A stretch of 64,000 bases of DNA from Pantoea sp. GD03673 (GTDB taxonomy: Bacteria; Pseudomonadota; Gammaproteobacteria; Enterobacterales; Enterobacteriaceae): the NCBI RefSeq assembly GCF_029844725.1, contig NZ_JAOCKJ010000001.1, positions 496,001-560,000 of the forward strand, read 5' to 3'. A program made the translations under genes and the position numbers. Of this stretch, positions 37,562 through 47,740 are shown piece by piece. The notes beneath the pieces are model-generated. The model worked only from the letters and a program-made list of their open reading frames with translations. It was not told the DNA's origin and did no database searches. How positions within the stretch are numbered: position 1 is the first letter of the stretch; the number at the start of each line of letters is the position of its first letter.

Positions 37562-38920
37562 CTATTTATGCCGCTGATCGTCGTGAACATCCCTGGGATC
37601 ATCGGGCACGGTTTCTTCATCAGCCGGTTCAGCGTACGCATCGCTCTCCTCTTCCGGCTCCTGACCGCCCATCGTGGCCTGAATCACCTCCTCTTCCAGC
37701 GTCGGAATCAGCGCGGCTCCCAGTGGCGAGGTCGCCAGACTGTCAGGCATGACCACGTGGGGCAAGGGCACTTCGGTGGTGGGAAGCGGACCCGGCGCAC
37801 GCACAAAACTCAGCCCGCCAATCACCAGCGCACAGAGGGCAAAGAAGAGATAGAGCATATTGCTGCCCAGCGGCTCCATCAGCGCACCCACCACCAGCGG
37901 CCCGATACTGGCACCAATACCAAAAGCCATCAACAGACAAGCCGTCAAGGAGACGCGGCGCTCGGCGGCAACCTGATCGTTGGCCAGCGCCACCTGCAAG
38001 GGATAGAGCGCGAACTGCATCATGCTGGCGGCAAAGGCGATGCCGATCATCCAGTGAAACGTCAGATGCGGCAGCAGGATCAGCGGCACACAGATGGCGG
38101 CAAACAGCATGGCAATAATAAACAGCAGCCGCTGACGATCGTAGCGGTCAGAAAGCCAGCTCAGCGGAAACTGCGACACCAGTCCGGCAAAAATCGTGAG
38201 ACTCATAAAGTAGCCGGTCTGGCTGGTGGTAAAGCCTTTGCTGCTGCCATAAACCGGGGCGAGGCCGTAGAAAGCACCGATGACCATGCCGGTCACCAGG
38301 GTGGTGCCCAGCAGTTTAGGGATGGTGCGGACAAAATAGCCCAGCTCCATGGGGGCCGGCGTCATCGGCCTGACATGGGTGCGGGTGGTCAGCGCTATCG
38401 GCACCAGACAAAGCGCGAAGCAGAGTGCCACAATCAGCAGCGTGCTCACACCAAATCCGGTCTGCAGGCTCAGTATCACCTGTCCCCCACTAAGTCCAAG
38501 GTAGGTGGCGACCATGTATAAACCGAAAATCATGCCGCGCTGGGATGACTCCGCCTGATCGTTGAGCCAGCTTTCCAGCACCATGTACTGGCACATCATG
38601 CAAAGTCCGATAATCAGCCGCAGAAAGACCCACAGCGGAATAAAGTCAGTCAGGCCGTGACCCACCACCGAGGCGGTAATGATCCCGGCGCAGGCCACAT
38701 AGGCACGGATATGGCCGACACGGGCAATCAGGTTGTGCCCCACCTTGCCGCCAATCACCAGCCCGATATAGTTTGCCGCGATAATTGCGCCAATCAGCGC
38801 GCCGTTAACCTGCTCACTGGCCAGCCGTAATGAGACGTAGGTGGTCAGTAAACCGGAGCCGAGCAGCATCAGCAGCGTGGTGGTGTAGAGCGGCAGAAAC
38901 GTACTGAATATTTTTCCCAT
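37562..38920 (-). CDS. MFS transporter, YcaD-like, with acidic C-terminal tail
   Basis: Twelve-helix major facilitator of the YcaD group. MLLGSGLLTTYVSLRL forms helix 1, and ANYIGLVIGGKVGHNLIARVGH gives the motif A region. The segment MCQYMVLESWLNDQAESSQRG and later LSWLSDRYDRQR are characteristic. The substrate is unknown. The protein is 452 residues, about 70 longer than YcaD. The extra is a hydrophilic tail after residue 385 rich in Glu, Asp and Pro (GGQEPEEESDAYAEPADEE), presumably cytoplasmic. The gene is alone between DUF1272 and betT, both on the same strand. Confidence 0.85.
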   Translation of the reverse strand: MGKIFSTFLPLYTTTLLMLLGSGLLTTYVSLRLASEQVNGALIGAIIAANYIGLVIGGKVGHNLIARVGHIRAYVACAGIITASVVGHGLTDFIPLWVFLRLIIGLCMMCQYMVLESWLNDQAESSQRGMIFGLYMVATYLGLSGGQVILSLQTGFGVSTLLIVALCFALCLVPIALTTRTHVRPMTPAPMELGYFVRTIPKLLGTTLVTGMVIGAFYGLAPVYGSSKGFTTSQTGYFMSLTIFAGLVSQFPLSWLSDRYDRQRLLFIIAMLFAAICVPLILLPHLTFHWMIGIAFAASMMQFALYPLQVALANDQVAAERRVSLTACLLMAFGIGASIGPLVVGALMEPLGSNMLYLFFALCALVIGGLSFVRAPGPLPTTEVPLPHVVMPDSLATSPLGAALIPTLEEEVIQATMGGQEPEEESDAYAEPADEETVPDDPRDVHDDQRHK

Positions 38921-39016
38921 GTGACTCCCTGTCTATACCCTTCAGGCATCAGGCCAGCAAAGCCCTAAAGATAGACGATATCGGCAGGCGACGGCGTCGT
39001 GTACGCCGTCGATGTC

Positions 39017-39047
39017 AAAAAAAACCCGCCAGCACTATGCTGACGGG
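39017..39047 (-). terminator. Rho-independent terminator of betT
   Basis: CCCGTCAGC ... GCTGGCGGG (39025-39047) on the minus strand is followed by TTTTTTTT. It lies 7 bases past the betT stop. Confidence 0.9.
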
Positions 39048-39054
39048 CTCTGAT

Positions 39055-41085
39055 TTACACGCTCGGGAAGCTGATATTGCTGCCCGGTGCTTCACGGTTG
39101 AGATGGATGAAGTTCAGGTGTCGCTCATACTGATCCAGTATGTCGATGATGACCTGTTCTTTGCTGTAATCCATTAAGTCGTTACCCTGGCTGCCCTCCA
39201 GCAGGAAGGTTTCCAGCCGATAGTAGGTCGACTTGCCGCTACGGGCACGATAGGTAAAGCCCGGAATGGAATATTGCTGCGGCCAGACCTGATAGACAAA
39301 GTCCTGCTCCTCACCCAGATGGACGCGCAGATCCAGATAGCCAATCGGGTTGGCCTCATCCGGCGCGACACGCTCCAGCGTCACACGGCCATCGCGCAGC
39401 TCCAGCTCTTTCGCTACTTCCTGCATCGCCGGGAAAATGGTGTTTTCCATCATCTGCTGGGTATAACGCGAGCCAGGATAGTTCATCAGGCGCGACAGAC
39501 GCTTTTTCCATGTCAGACGGTCAGTCGCATGCGCCAGGTACGGTGCGGTGTCACGCGTGGCGCTGGCCCGGCGGTGATCCTCAATCTTCAGCGATTTAAA
39601 CAGACCCGCCATCACAAAGAAGATCACAAAGCTGAACGGCAGTCCCATGATCACCGTGGTGTTCTGCAAAGCAGTGATACCGTTGGTCATCAGCATACTC
39701 AGCGTCAGCACCCCGATCGCCACGGACCAGAAAATACGCAGCCAGTTAGGTGCATCGCTGTTGATGTCTTTCAGACGCGAGGTGAAGTTGCCCAGCACCA
39801 GCGAACCGGAATCCGCAGAGGTGACATAGAACAGCATACCGGTGATGGTGGCAACCGATGCACTGAGTTTAAACGCCGGGTACTGCGCCAGGAGACTGTA
39901 GAAGCCGCGCTCCGCATGGTTCATCACTTCCTGGGCAAAGCCCGCGTTGCCGTGAATAATCTGATACAGCGCAGCATTACCAAACACTGACAGCCACAGC
40001 AGCGTAAAGGTGAACGGAATAATCAGCGTGCCCAGCACGAACTCACGGATGGTACGACCGCGTGAAATTCGCGCCAGGAACAGGCCGACAAACGGCGACC
40101 AGGCCACCCACCACGCCCAGAAGAAGAGCGTCCAGCTGTTCATCCATTGGGTCGGACGATCAAAGGCAAAGGTATTAAGCGTCATGCCCATGAAGCGGTT
40201 GATGTAATCCCCCACGTTCAGCACCAGCGCATTCAGCAGGAACTCGGTATTGCCGAAGAACAGCACAAACAGAATCAGGCCCAGCGCCATGATCACGTTG
40301 AGCTCAGAGAGGAAACGGATCCCTTTATCCACGCCCGACGTCACTGAGATGGTGGCGATCACCACAGAGAGAATGATCAGCGCGGTCTGCGCAGTCAGGC
40401 CTTCCGGGATATCAAACAGCACTTTCAGGCCGTAGTTAAGCTGCACAACCCCGATACCCAATGTGGTGGCAATACCAAAGATGGTGCCGACCACCGCCGC
40501 AATATCCACCGTGTGACCAATCGGGCCATAAATGCGTTTGCCGAAGATGGGATAGAGCGCCGAACGAATAGTCAGCGGCAGATTATATCGGTAGCTGAAG
40601 TAGCCCAGTGCGATGCCCATCAGCGCATACATCGACCAGCCGGTCAGACCATAGTGGAACAGCGTCCAGACCATCGCCTGGCGGGCTGCTTCCAGCGTCT
40701 GCCCTGCTCCTTCCGGCGGCTGCATGTACTGCGTGACCGGTTCGGCGACCGAGAAGAACATCAGGTCGATGCCAATCCCCGCAGCAAACAGCATGGCGGA
40801 CCAGCTGAGCACGCTGAACTCAGGTTTAGAGTGCTCCGGCCCGAGCTTGATGGAGCCAAAGCGCGAGCAGGCCATGTAGAGCACAAAGACGATATAGAGC
40901 GTGGCAGCCAGCATGTAATACCAGCCGAAGGTGGCGGATACCCAGTTGACCGCCTTGAGGATCCAGCTCGCGGCCAGTTCACTGTAGAGAATCGTCACGA
41001 GTGAAAACGTCAGAATCAATCCGGCAGAGGTATAAAATACAACGGGATTGAGTCTGTCTTTTTCACCGGCAGGTGGATTATTCAT
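39055..41085 (-). CDS. betT: High-affinity choline transporter BetT (BCCT family)
   Basis: Secondary transporter importing choline for glycine betaine synthesis under osmotic stress. It has twelve helices. MLFAAGIGIDLMFFSVAEP in helix 3 lacks the Trp seen in some BCCTs. The family signature FWAWWVAWSPFVGLFLARIS near residue 325 contains the aromatic substrate site. A long cytoplasmic C-terminal domain (about residues 500-676, NYPGSRYTQQMMENTIFPAM onward) is the osmosensing extension of the BetT type. The length of 676 residues is typical. It is divergent from betIBA, with a BetI-like site in the 254-base gap. Confidence 0.95.
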   Translation of the reverse strand: MNNPPAGEKDRLNPVVFYTSAGLILTFSLVTILYSELAASWILKAVNWVSATFGWYYMLAATLYIVFVLYMACSRFGSIKLGPEHSKPEFSVLSWSAMLFAAGIGIDLMFFSVAEPVTQYMQPPEGAGQTLEAARQAMVWTLFHYGLTGWSMYALMGIALGYFSYRYNLPLTIRSALYPIFGKRIYGPIGHTVDIAAVVGTIFGIATTLGIGVVQLNYGLKVLFDIPEGLTAQTALIILSVVIATISVTSGVDKGIRFLSELNVIMALGLILFVLFFGNTEFLLNALVLNVGDYINRFMGMTLNTFAFDRPTQWMNSWTLFFWAWWVAWSPFVGLFLARISRGRTIREFVLGTLIIPFTFTLLWLSVFGNAALYQIIHGNAGFAQEVMNHAERGFYSLLAQYPAFKLSASVATITGMLFYVTSADSGSLVLGNFTSRLKDINSDAPNWLRIFWSVAIGVLTLSMLMTNGITALQNTTVIMGLPFSFVIFFVMAGLFKSLKIEDHRRASATRDTAPYLAHATDRLTWKKRLSRLMNYPGSRYTQQMMENTIFPAMQEVAKELELRDGRVTLERVAPDEANPIGYLDLRVHLGEEQDFVYQVWPQQYSIPGFTYRARSGKSTYYRLETFLLEGSQGNDLMDYSKEQVIIDILDQYERHLNFIHLNREAPGSNISFPSV

Positions 41086-41278
41086 CGATTACCTCTGGTT
41101 AATGTCCTGAAAATACGCAATGGATACATTTTGCCGTCCACGGTTACAGCCCGTGCGGCTCTGTTTCTTTCTATCACTTCCTGTTAATCGCTATGACAAT
41201 CCAGCCTATTTTAGCACTCATTGCCGTTTCGCTTACGCTACATTTAAAAAACAGCATCCTAACAAATTTTCTTTTTAT

Positions 41279-41292
41279 ATTGAACGTGCAAT
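41279..41292. promoter_or_regulatory. Candidate BetI operator between betT and betIBA
   Basis: ATTGAACGTGCAAT is a palindrome with a single mismatch (ideal ATTGAACGTTCAAT). It is close to the motif reported for BetI in proteobacteria and lies 48 bases before betI in the shared divergent promoter region. Choline relieves BetI repression in E. coli. Confidence 0.6.
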
Positions 41293-41339
41293 CAAAAAAA
41301 GTTTAAATAGGGGCTCGATTTGAGGGTGGAGCCGGAGCT

Positions 41340-41933
41340 ATGCCAAAGGTAGGGATGCAGCCGATACGACGTCGGCAACTGATTGATGCGACCCTGAGCA
41401 CGATTAATGAAATGGGAATTAATGATGCAACGATTGCCCAGATCGCCCGACGGGCGGGGGTATCAACCGGCATCATCAGCCACTACTTCAGGGACAAGAA
41501 CGGCCTGCTGGAAGCCACGATGCGTGATGTGACGCGTCAACTGCGTGAGGCGGTACTGTCGCGGTTACAACCGCTGGCCAGTGCCCCGGCAGAACAGCGG
41601 CTGCGTGCCATCGTTGAAGGGAATTTCGACGAAACTCAGGTACACACGGCCGTGATGAAAGCCTGGCTCGACTTCTGGTCGAGCAGCATGCATCAGCCCC
41701 AGCTTAATCGCCTTGAGCGGGTCAGCAGTCGGCGGCTCTACTCAACACTGGTGGTCGAATTCCGGCGTGAACTGCCGCTGGACAAGGCACGACTGGCCGC
41801 ACACGGTCTGGCTGCCCTGATAGATGGTCTGTGGCTGCGCGCCGCACTGAGCGGTAAGCCATTTACTCCGGCTATCGCCCTCACACTGACCACCCAATTC
41901 ATCCGTCAGCAACTGGCTGGCGAGCACGAATAA
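41340..41933 (+). CDS. betI: Choline-responsive TetR-family repressor BetI
   Basis: Repressor of betT and betIBA. The N-terminal helix-turn-helix is [21 protein letters not shown] followed by [16 protein letters not shown]. The remainder is the ligand-binding helical domain, with the conserved [15 protein letters not shown]. The length is 197 residues, and E. coli has 195. The start [19 protein letters not shown] fits the family, with a weak GGAGCCGGAGCT upstream. betB follows after 14 bases. Confidence 0.95.
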   Translation: MPKVGMQPIRRRQLIDATLSTINEMGINDATIAQIARRAGVSTGIISHYFRDKNGLLEATMRDVTRQLREAVLSRLQPLASAPAEQRLRAIVEGNFDETQVHTAVMKAWLDFWSSSMHQPQLNRLERVSSRRLYSTLVVEFRRELPLDKARLAAHGLAALIDGLWLRAALSGKPFTPAIALTLTTQFIRQQLAGEHE

Positions 41934-41947
41934 CGGAAGGAGAAAAC

Positions 41948-43420
41948 ATGTCCCGATTCACCGAGCAGAAACTCTACATCGATGGCGCTTATGTTGCCGC
42001 AGCGTCTGGCGAAACGTTCCAGACGATTAACCCGGTCAACGGCGACGTACTGGCAGAGGTTCATGCCGCCGGCCAGGAAGATGTCAATCGCGCCGTTGCT
42101 GCCGCCAGAAAAGGCCAGAAAGTCTGGGCCGCGATGACCGCGATGGAGCGTTCACGCATCCTGCGCCGCGCGGTTGATATTCTTCGCCAGCGTAATGATG
42201 AGCTGGCAGAGCTGGAGATGCTTGATACCGGTAAGCCGTACAGCGAAACCTCAGCGGTCGATATTGTCACCGGCGCGGACGTGCTGGAGTATTACGCCGG
42301 TCTGGTTCCTGCGCTGGAAGGTCAGCAGATCCCACTGCGTGAAACCTCATTTGTTTACACCCGCCGCGAACCGCTGGGCGTGGTGGCCGGTATCGGTGCC
42401 TGGAACTATCCGATTCAGATCGCCCTGTGGAAATCCGCGCCAGCACTGGCGGCGGGCAATGCGATGATTTTCAAGCCGAGTGAGATGACCCCGCTCACCG
42501 CGCTGAAGCTGGCAGAAATCTACACCGAAGCGGGCCTGCCAGATGGCGTGTTCAACGTGCTGCCGGGCATGGGTTCGGTCACCGGTCAGTTGCTCACTGA
42601 GCATCCTGGCATCGACAAAGTCTCCTTCACCGGCGGCGTGGTCAGCGGCAAAAAAGTGATGGCCAATGCAGCGGGTTCAACGCTGAAAGAGGTCACCATG
42701 GAACTGGGCGGTAAATCACCGCTGATCATCTTTGATGATGCCGATCTCGATCTGGCTGCTGACATCGCCATGATGGCGAACTTCTACAGCTCCGGTCAGG
42801 TCTGCACCAACGGCACCCGCGTCTTTATTCCCGCAAAACTGCAGAGCGCTTTCGAGGCGAAAATCAGCGAACGCGTCGCCCGCATTCAGGCAGGCGACCT
42901 GCGTGACCCGGCCACCAATTTTGGTCCGCTGGTCAGCTTCAGCCATCGCGACAACGTCATGCGTTACATCGAGTCCGGCATTGCTGAAGGCGCACGCGTG
43001 CTGTGCGGCGGCAAACGCCTGACCGGTGGCGATTTCGACCAGGGTGCCTGGGTTGCACCGACCGTCTTCACCGACTGCCGTGATGAGATGAAGATTGTCC
43101 GTGAAGAGATCTTCGGGCCGGTGATGTCGATCCTGAGCTACGAAACCGAAGACGAAGTGATCCGCCGCGCCAACGACACCGAATTTGGTCTGGCCGCCGG
43201 GCTGGTGACGCAGGACCTGAATAAAGCACACCGTGTTATTCATCGAATCGAAGCAGGTATCTGCTGGATCAACACCTGGGGCGAATCCGCCGCTGAAATG
43301 CCGGTGGGTGGCTATAAGCACTCCGGCATTGGCCGCGAGAATGGCCTGATGACCCTGCAGAGCTACACCCAGGTGAAGTCAGTGCAGGTTGAGCTGACGC
43401 GTTTTCAGTCAGTCTTTTAA
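41948..43420 (+). CDS. betB: NAD+-dependent betaine aldehyde dehydrogenase
   Basis: Oxidises betaine aldehyde to glycine betaine in the cytoplasm. It belongs to the aldehyde dehydrogenase superfamily. The N-terminal Rossmann domain contains [22 protein letters not shown]. The catalytic Glu is in [12 protein letters not shown] and the catalytic Cys in [13 protein letters not shown]. It has 490 residues as in E. coli. It is preceded by GGAAGGAGAAAAC. It is the second gene of betIBA. Confidence 0.97.
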   Translation: MSRFTEQKLYIDGAYVAAASGETFQTINPVNGDVLAEVHAAGQEDVNRAVAAARKGQKVWAAMTAMERSRILRRAVDILRQRNDELAELEMLDTGKPYSETSAVDIVTGADVLEYYAGLVPALEGQQIPLRETSFVYTRREPLGVVAGIGAWNYPIQIALWKSAPALAAGNAMIFKPSEMTPLTALKLAEIYTEAGLPDGVFNVLPGMGSVTGQLLTEHPGIDKVSFTGGVVSGKKVMANAAGSTLKEVTMELGGKSPLIIFDDADLDLAADIAMMANFYSSGQVCTNGTRVFIPAKLQSAFEAKISERVARIQAGDLRDPATNFGPLVSFSHRDNVMRYIESGIAEGARVLCGGKRLTGGDFDQGAWVAPTVFTDCRDEMKIVREEIFGPVMSILSYETEDEVIRRANDTEFGLAAGLVTQDLNKAHRVIHRIEAGICWINTWGESAAEMPVGGYKHSGIGRENGLMTLQSYTQVKSVQVELTRFQSVF

Positions 43421-43443
43421 TCACTTAACCTGAGGAACGATGA

Positions 43444-45126
43444 ATGGAATTTGATTACATTATTATTGGAGCCGGATCCGCAGGAAACGTTCTGGCAACC
43501 CGTCTGACCGAAGAGAGCAACGTGAGCGTCCTGTTGCTGGAAGCGGGCGGCCCGGACTACCGTTTTGATTTTCGCACTCAGATGCCTGCGGCCCTCGCCT
43601 TCCCGTTACAGGGAAAACGCTATAACTGGGCGTATGAAACCGAGCCAGAGCCTTACATGAATAACCGCCGCATGGAGTGTGGTCGCGGCAAAGGCCTGGG
43701 CGGTTCATCACTGATTAACGGCATGTGTTACATCCGCGGCAACGCGATGGATCTGGACAACTGGGCCCGTGAGCCAGGGCTGGAAAACTGGAGCTATCTG
43801 GACTGCCTGCCCTATTACCGTAAAGCGGAAACCCGTGATATCGGCCCGAATGACTTCCACGGCGGCGATGGCCCGGTGTGCGTCGCAACGCCTAAAGCGG
43901 GCAATAACGTGCTGTTTGAAGCGATGATTGAGGCGGGCGTGCAGGCGGGTTATCCGCGCACCGACGACCTGAATGGCTATCAGCAGGAAGGTTTTGGTCC
44001 GATGGACCGCACCGTAACGCCACAGGGTCGCCGTTCCAGCACCGCGCGTGGTTATCTGGATAGGGCCAAAGGCCGTTCCAACCTGAAAATCGTCACGCAT
44101 GCCACCACCGATCGCATCCTCTTTGATGGCAAGCGTGCAGTCGGCGTAGAGTATCTGCAGGGCGACAGCAACACCCTCAATAAAGTCACTGCTCGCCGCG
44201 AAGTGCTGCTGTGCGCGGGCGCGATCGCTTCACCGCAGATCCTGCAGCGTTCTGGCGTCGGTTCGCCTGAGCTGCTTAAGCAGTTCGACATTCCACTGGT
44301 TCACGACCTGCCGGGTGTGGGTGAAAACCTGCAGGACCATCTGGAAATGTATCTTCAGTATGAGTGTAAAGAGCCGGTCTCTATCTATCCGGCCCTGAAG
44401 TGGTGGAACCAGCCGAAAATCGGTGCAGAGTGGATGTTTAACGGCACCGGCATCGGTGCCAGCAACCAGTTCGAAGCGGGCGGCTTTATCCGCAGCCGCG
44501 AAGAGTTCAGCTGGCCGAACATTCAGTATCACTTCCTGCCGGTCGCGATTAACTACAACGGTTCCAACGCCGTCGATGCCCACGGTTTCCAGTGCCACGT
44601 CGGCTCAATGCGCTCACCAAGCCGCGGCCATGTTCGCCTGAAGTCACGCGATCCGCGTCGTCATCCGGCCATTCTGTTTAACTACATGTCACATGAGCAG
44701 GACTGGCATGAGTTCCGCGATGCTATCCGCATCACGCGCCAGATCATCAACCAGCCAGCGCTGGACAAATACCGTGGCCGTGAAATCAGTCCGGGCCTGG
44801 ATTGCCAGACCGATGAGCAGCTGGATGAATTCGTCCGTAACCACGGCGAAACGGCCTATCACCCGTGTGGCACCTGTAAGATGGGTAACGATCCCATGTC
44901 TGTGGTGGATGGTGAAGGTCGCGTACATGGGCTGGAAGGGTTACGCGTCGTGGATGCGTCGATTATGCCGCTGATTATCACCGGGAACCTTAACGCCACC
45001 ACCATCATGATTGGTGAGAAAATTGCCGATAAGATCCGAGGCCGCGATCCGCTGCCACGCAGCACTGCCTCTTATTATGTCGCGGGTGATGCCCCGGTTC
45101 GCACGGTGCCGCAGCGCGCCGAATAA
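43444..45126 (+). CDS. betA: Choline dehydrogenase
   Basis: FAD-containing, membrane-associated GMC-family enzyme that oxidises choline to betaine aldehyde (and partly to betaine). The N-terminal dinucleotide-binding motif is [18 protein letters not shown]. The first GMC signature is [15 protein letters not shown] and the second is [15 protein letters not shown]. The catalytic His lies in the HPCGTCKMG region and the end of the second half. It has 560 residues. It closes the operon, followed by a strong terminator. Confidence 0.97.
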   Translation: MEFDYIIIGAGSAGNVLATRLTEESNVSVLLLEAGGPDYRFDFRTQMPAALAFPLQGKRYNWAYETEPEPYMNNRRMECGRGKGLGGSSLINGMCYIRGNAMDLDNWAREPGLENWSYLDCLPYYRKAETRDIGPNDFHGGDGPVCVATPKAGNNVLFEAMIEAGVQAGYPRTDDLNGYQQEGFGPMDRTVTPQGRRSSTARGYLDRAKGRSNLKIVTHATTDRILFDGKRAVGVEYLQGDSNTLNKVTARREVLLCAGAIASPQILQRSGVGSPELLKQFDIPLVHDLPGVGENLQDHLEMYLQYECKEPVSIYPALKWWNQPKIGAEWMFNGTGIGASNQFEAGGFIRSREEFSWPNIQYHFLPVAINYNGSNAVDAHGFQCHVGSMRSPSRGHVRLKSRDPRRHPAILFNYMSHEQDWHEFRDAIRITRQIINQPALDKYRGREISPGLDCQTDEQLDEFVRNHGETAYHPCGTCKMGNDPMSVVDGEGRVHGLEGLRVVDASIMPLIITGNLNATTIMIGEKIADKIRGRDPLPRSTASYYVAGDAPVRTVPQRAE

Positions 45127-45151
45127 CCTGTGACACTGTCACGCAATAATC

Positions 45152-45181
45152 GCCGGGCACGCTGTTGCCCGGCTTTTTTTT
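45152..45181 (+). terminator. Rho-independent terminator of betIBA
   Basis: GCCGGGCA-CGCTGT-TGCCCGGC (45152-45173) is followed by TTTTTTTT. It lies 25 bases past betA. Confidence 0.93.
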
Positions 45182-45387
45182 CAGGCTTATTTCCGGCGGC
45201 AAGCTTAGACAGATCCTTTCTCATAAACGCTCATTTCAAAACCATCAAACCTTAACCAGAATCAAACAAAGCAGCATCTGCTGTTGATTTGGTAATATGC
45301 AGAATGCTATAAATCTGGCGTTTAGTTAACCGGAGGCACTATCCGTCCACTGATGAGAAGCAACAATGTGGATGCGTTGTAAATTTT

Positions 45388-45474
45388 ATGAGCAGACTGT
45401 TCATGTCACACCTTAACCCCGCTTTCCTTTCTGGCTGGAACATCGCCGATCAGCACTGGCGTAACGCCCTGTAG
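45388..45474 (+). CDS. Possible leader peptide (MdtU-like uORF) of mdtJI
   Basis: A 28-codon ORF, MSRLFMSHLNPAFLSGWNIA then DQHWRNAL, ends 79 bases before mdtJ in an otherwise empty 427-base gap (45127-45553). E. coli mdtJI has an upstream ORF (mdtU) whose translation, with polyamines and Rho, controls the operon; I infer the same arrangement from position and cannot confirm sequence identity. Its own ribosome site is poor. A second short frame (45366-45416, 16 codons, better ribosome site GATGAGAAG) overlaps it out of frame and is an alternative. Confidence 0.4.
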   Translation: MSRLFMSHLNPAFLSGWNIADQHWRNAL

Positions 45475-45553
45475 TCGCCTCACCACATCGACACTTTTCT
45501 GAGTCTGCCCCTACTGTGGCAGGTCGTCATTTATCGTTGCTGGAGAGCCCCCC

Positions 45554-45904
45554 ATGTGCGCATGGATTTTATTGTCACTCGCTATTCTTACTGAAATTAT
45601 TGGTACCCTTTTTATGAAGTGGTCCAGCCACAACGGCAGCCATTCAGGCTACCTGATAATGCTGGGCATGATTGCCTGTTCCTATATTCTGCTGAGTTTC
45701 GCCATCAAACGTATCGCCCTGGGCGTAGCGTATGCCCTGTGGGAAGGTATCGGCATCATGCTGATTACGTTATTCAGCGTGCAGCTGTTTGGTGAAGCGC
45801 TGTCAGTGCTGAAAATCTGCGGGCTGGTCACGCTGATCGTCGGGATTGTGTTGATTAAAACCGGCACCCAATCATCAGCAGGGGTTAATCATGGCCATCG
45901 CTGA
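45554..45904 (+). CDS. mdtJ: Spermidine export protein MdtJ
   Basis: Small multidrug resistance (SMR) family protein with four transmembrane helices. It forms a heterodimer with MdtI and exports spermidine. The essential membrane Glu is in [16 protein letters not shown] near residue 14. [19 protein letters not shown] in helix 3 and [15 protein letters not shown] in helix 4 are typical. It has 116 residues. The start ATGTGCGCATGG follows GGAGAGCCCCCC. It overlaps mdtI by 14 bases. Confidence 0.93.
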   Translation: MCAWILLSLAILTEIIGTLFMKWSSHNGSHSGYLIMLGMIACSYILLSFAIKRIALGVAYALWEGIGIMLITLFSVQLFGEALSVLKICGLVTLIVGIVLIKTGTQSSAGVNHGHR

Positions 45905-46232
45905 TTTTGTTCATGTTGCCTGGCTGGCGCTGGCTATCGTGCTGGAGATAGCCGCCAACATATTCATTAAATATTCTGATGGGTTTAAGAAGCCGCTGCA
46001 CGGTCTGCTTTCACTCAGCTGTGTGCTGCTTGCGTTCAGCGCACTGGCACAGGCGGTTAAAGGTATCGAACTGTCGATTGCCTATGCGGTCTGGGGCGGC
46101 TTTGGGATTATCGCCACGGTCGCGGCCGGATGGGTGTTGTTTGGTCAGCGGCTGAACCGCAAAGGCTGGGCGGGCCTGACGCTGCTGATGGCCGGGATGA
46201 TCCTGTTAAAGCTGGCCTCATCGCGCCTGTAA
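45891..46232 (+). CDS. mdtI: Spermidine export protein MdtI
   Basis: Second SMR subunit of the spermidine exporter. The conserved Glu lies in [17 protein letters not shown]. Helix 3 is [19 protein letters not shown] and helix 4 is [15 protein letters not shown]. It has 113 residues (E. coli 109). Its start lies inside the end of mdtJ, so translation is coupled. The 188 bases that follow hold the promoter region of the acyltransferase and no gene. Confidence 0.93.
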   Translation: MAIADFVHVAWLALAIVLEIAANIFIKYSDGFKKPLHGLLSLSCVLLAFSALAQAVKGIELSIAYAVWGGFGIIATVAAGWVLFGQRLNRKGWAGLTLLMAGMILLKLASSRL

Positions 46233-46420
46233 AACAGAAATCATGGTTAAGTGTGTGCCATTGCACGCCCTTAACTTTCCGTGCTTTCGCGTCTGCTTTC
46301 GGTTGATTTACATCTTTTTTCTGTGCTCGGAATTCTCTTACTTTTGTAAAGGCCCGTTTACATATCTCTTGCCTTGAGGCTTAGTGAGCGCCAAAAGCCG
46401 GATAAAAACGAGGAAGAGGT

Positions 46421-47563
46421 ATGTCTGCAACACGAGGATGGTCAACGGAGCTGGAAGGATTACGCGGCATTGCGTCTCTCTGGGTGCTGGTTGGTCATAT
46501 CAGCTTACTGGTTCATTGCCACATCACGCTGATTTCATCACCGGGTATCGGGGTGGATCTGTTTATTCTGCTATCGGGCTACCTGATGGCGAAAAACTAT
46601 ATTGAGCGCCAGCAGAAAGAGCCGTGGCAGAGCGTGGAGACGATCAAGACGTTCTGGATCCGCCGCTTCTTTCGTATCGCCCCACTCTACTATCTGCTAT
46701 TAATTATCGCCCTGATTTATGGTCCGTGGTTTGGCGAGATGCGTGACACCATTGCTCACTTCTATTCCGGCACCGCTACGGCGTCTTCACGTTACAGCGA
46801 TCAGTCGCTGGCAAACATCCTGACTCACTTCAGCTTCCTGTTCGGCATGCTGCCCGAATATGGGTTCAACACCGTGCTGCCTGACTGGAGCATCGGGCTG
46901 GAGATGCAGTTCTATCTGCTGTTCCCGTTCATCATGCTGGTCACGCTGCGCTTTGGTTATGCCGCTTCGCTGATTGGCATCATGGGGCTCTGCTGCGCCG
47001 GTCGCTATGTGCTGCCGGAGTATTATGAGGCCTTTGAGATGCCGTCGATGATCCTGATTAAGCTGAACATGTTCCTGGCGGGCATGCTGCTGGCTGAAGC
47101 GGTTCGCCGTAAATCCTTGCTCTATATTGCCTTTGCGCTGCTCGGCCCGGTCTTCAGCGTGGCGATTGGAATGGGCGTGATTAAGCTGCAGGTGATTATG
47201 GAGGCGCTGATGATCGTGGGTATGGCCGCGATTCTGTGGCAATACCCGCAGGGCAGCCTGATGGCTCAGCTGATTACCCTGCCGCGTAAGCTGCTGAACA
47301 ACCGACTCAGCACCTGGCTGGGTGACGTATCGTTCTCGGTTTACCTGCTGCACCTGCTGATTGTGATCCCGCTGATCGCCCTGCTGCTGACTCACACCGA
47401 CATTGCGTTTAAGAGCGACATGACACGCTTTCTGATCGTCTGCGTCTCTGCCATCCCGGTGACCTATGCGCTGGCCTCTTTACTTTATAAGTATGTTGAG
47501 AAGCCCGGCATTCGGATGGGTAAACGCGTGCTGAAGCCAAAGCTGGCCAGTCAGACCAGCTAA
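46421..47563 (+). CDS. Membrane acyltransferase 3 family protein
   Basis: A 380-residue inner-membrane protein with about ten helices, of the acyltransferase 3 (OafA/NodX-like) family. Members transfer acetyl or other acyl groups to surface sugars. The start WSTELEGLRGIASLWVLVGHI holds the conserved His, and IGVDLFILLSGYLMAKNY and FWIRRFFRIAPLYYLL are family motifs. The end carries WLGDVSFSVYLLHLL, with another conserved His. The target is unknown; no lipopolysaccharide or capsule genes flank it. The start ATG has AGGAAGAGGT upstream. It is a single gene with its own terminator. Confidence 0.87.
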   Translation: MSATRGWSTELEGLRGIASLWVLVGHISLLVHCHITLISSPGIGVDLFILLSGYLMAKNYIERQQKEPWQSVETIKTFWIRRFFRIAPLYYLLLIIALIYGPWFGEMRDTIAHFYSGTATASSRYSDQSLANILTHFSFLFGMLPEYGFNTVLPDWSIGLEMQFYLLFPFIMLVTLRFGYAASLIGIMGLCCAGRYVLPEYYEAFEMPSMILIKLNMFLAGMLLAEAVRRKSLLYIAFALLGPVFSVAIGMGVIKLQVIMEALMIVGMAAILWQYPQGSLMAQLITLPRKLLNNRLSTWLGDVSFSVYLLHLLIVIPLIALLLTHTDIAFKSDMTRFLIVCVSAIPVTYALASLLYKYVEKPGIRMGKRVLKPKLASQTS

Positions 47564-47587
47564 GTTTTCAGGCAGTCCATTCAGTTC

Positions 47588-47614
47588 TTAAAAGCCCCTG
47601 ACGGGGCTTTTTTA
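47588..47614 (+). terminator. Rho-independent terminator of the acyltransferase gene
   Basis: AAAAGCCCCTGACGGGGCTTTT, followed by TTATTG. It lies 25 bases past the stop. Confidence 0.9.
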
Positions 47615-47740
47615 TTGCATGAACAAACCAATTAGCGGTGATAACAAGCCTGCACAGGCAATGATTACGCAACGTCGTCAGCACACCCGCTGAGGTGAAC
47701 TACACTTTCCCGGTTAGCAATCTGACGCAAAGGAGAGACC

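Noticed and set aside
37211-38521. A 436-codon plus-strand frame
   Set aside because: It is the antisense shadow of the DUF1272 and MFS genes; rich in His, Arg and Gln, with no ribosome site.
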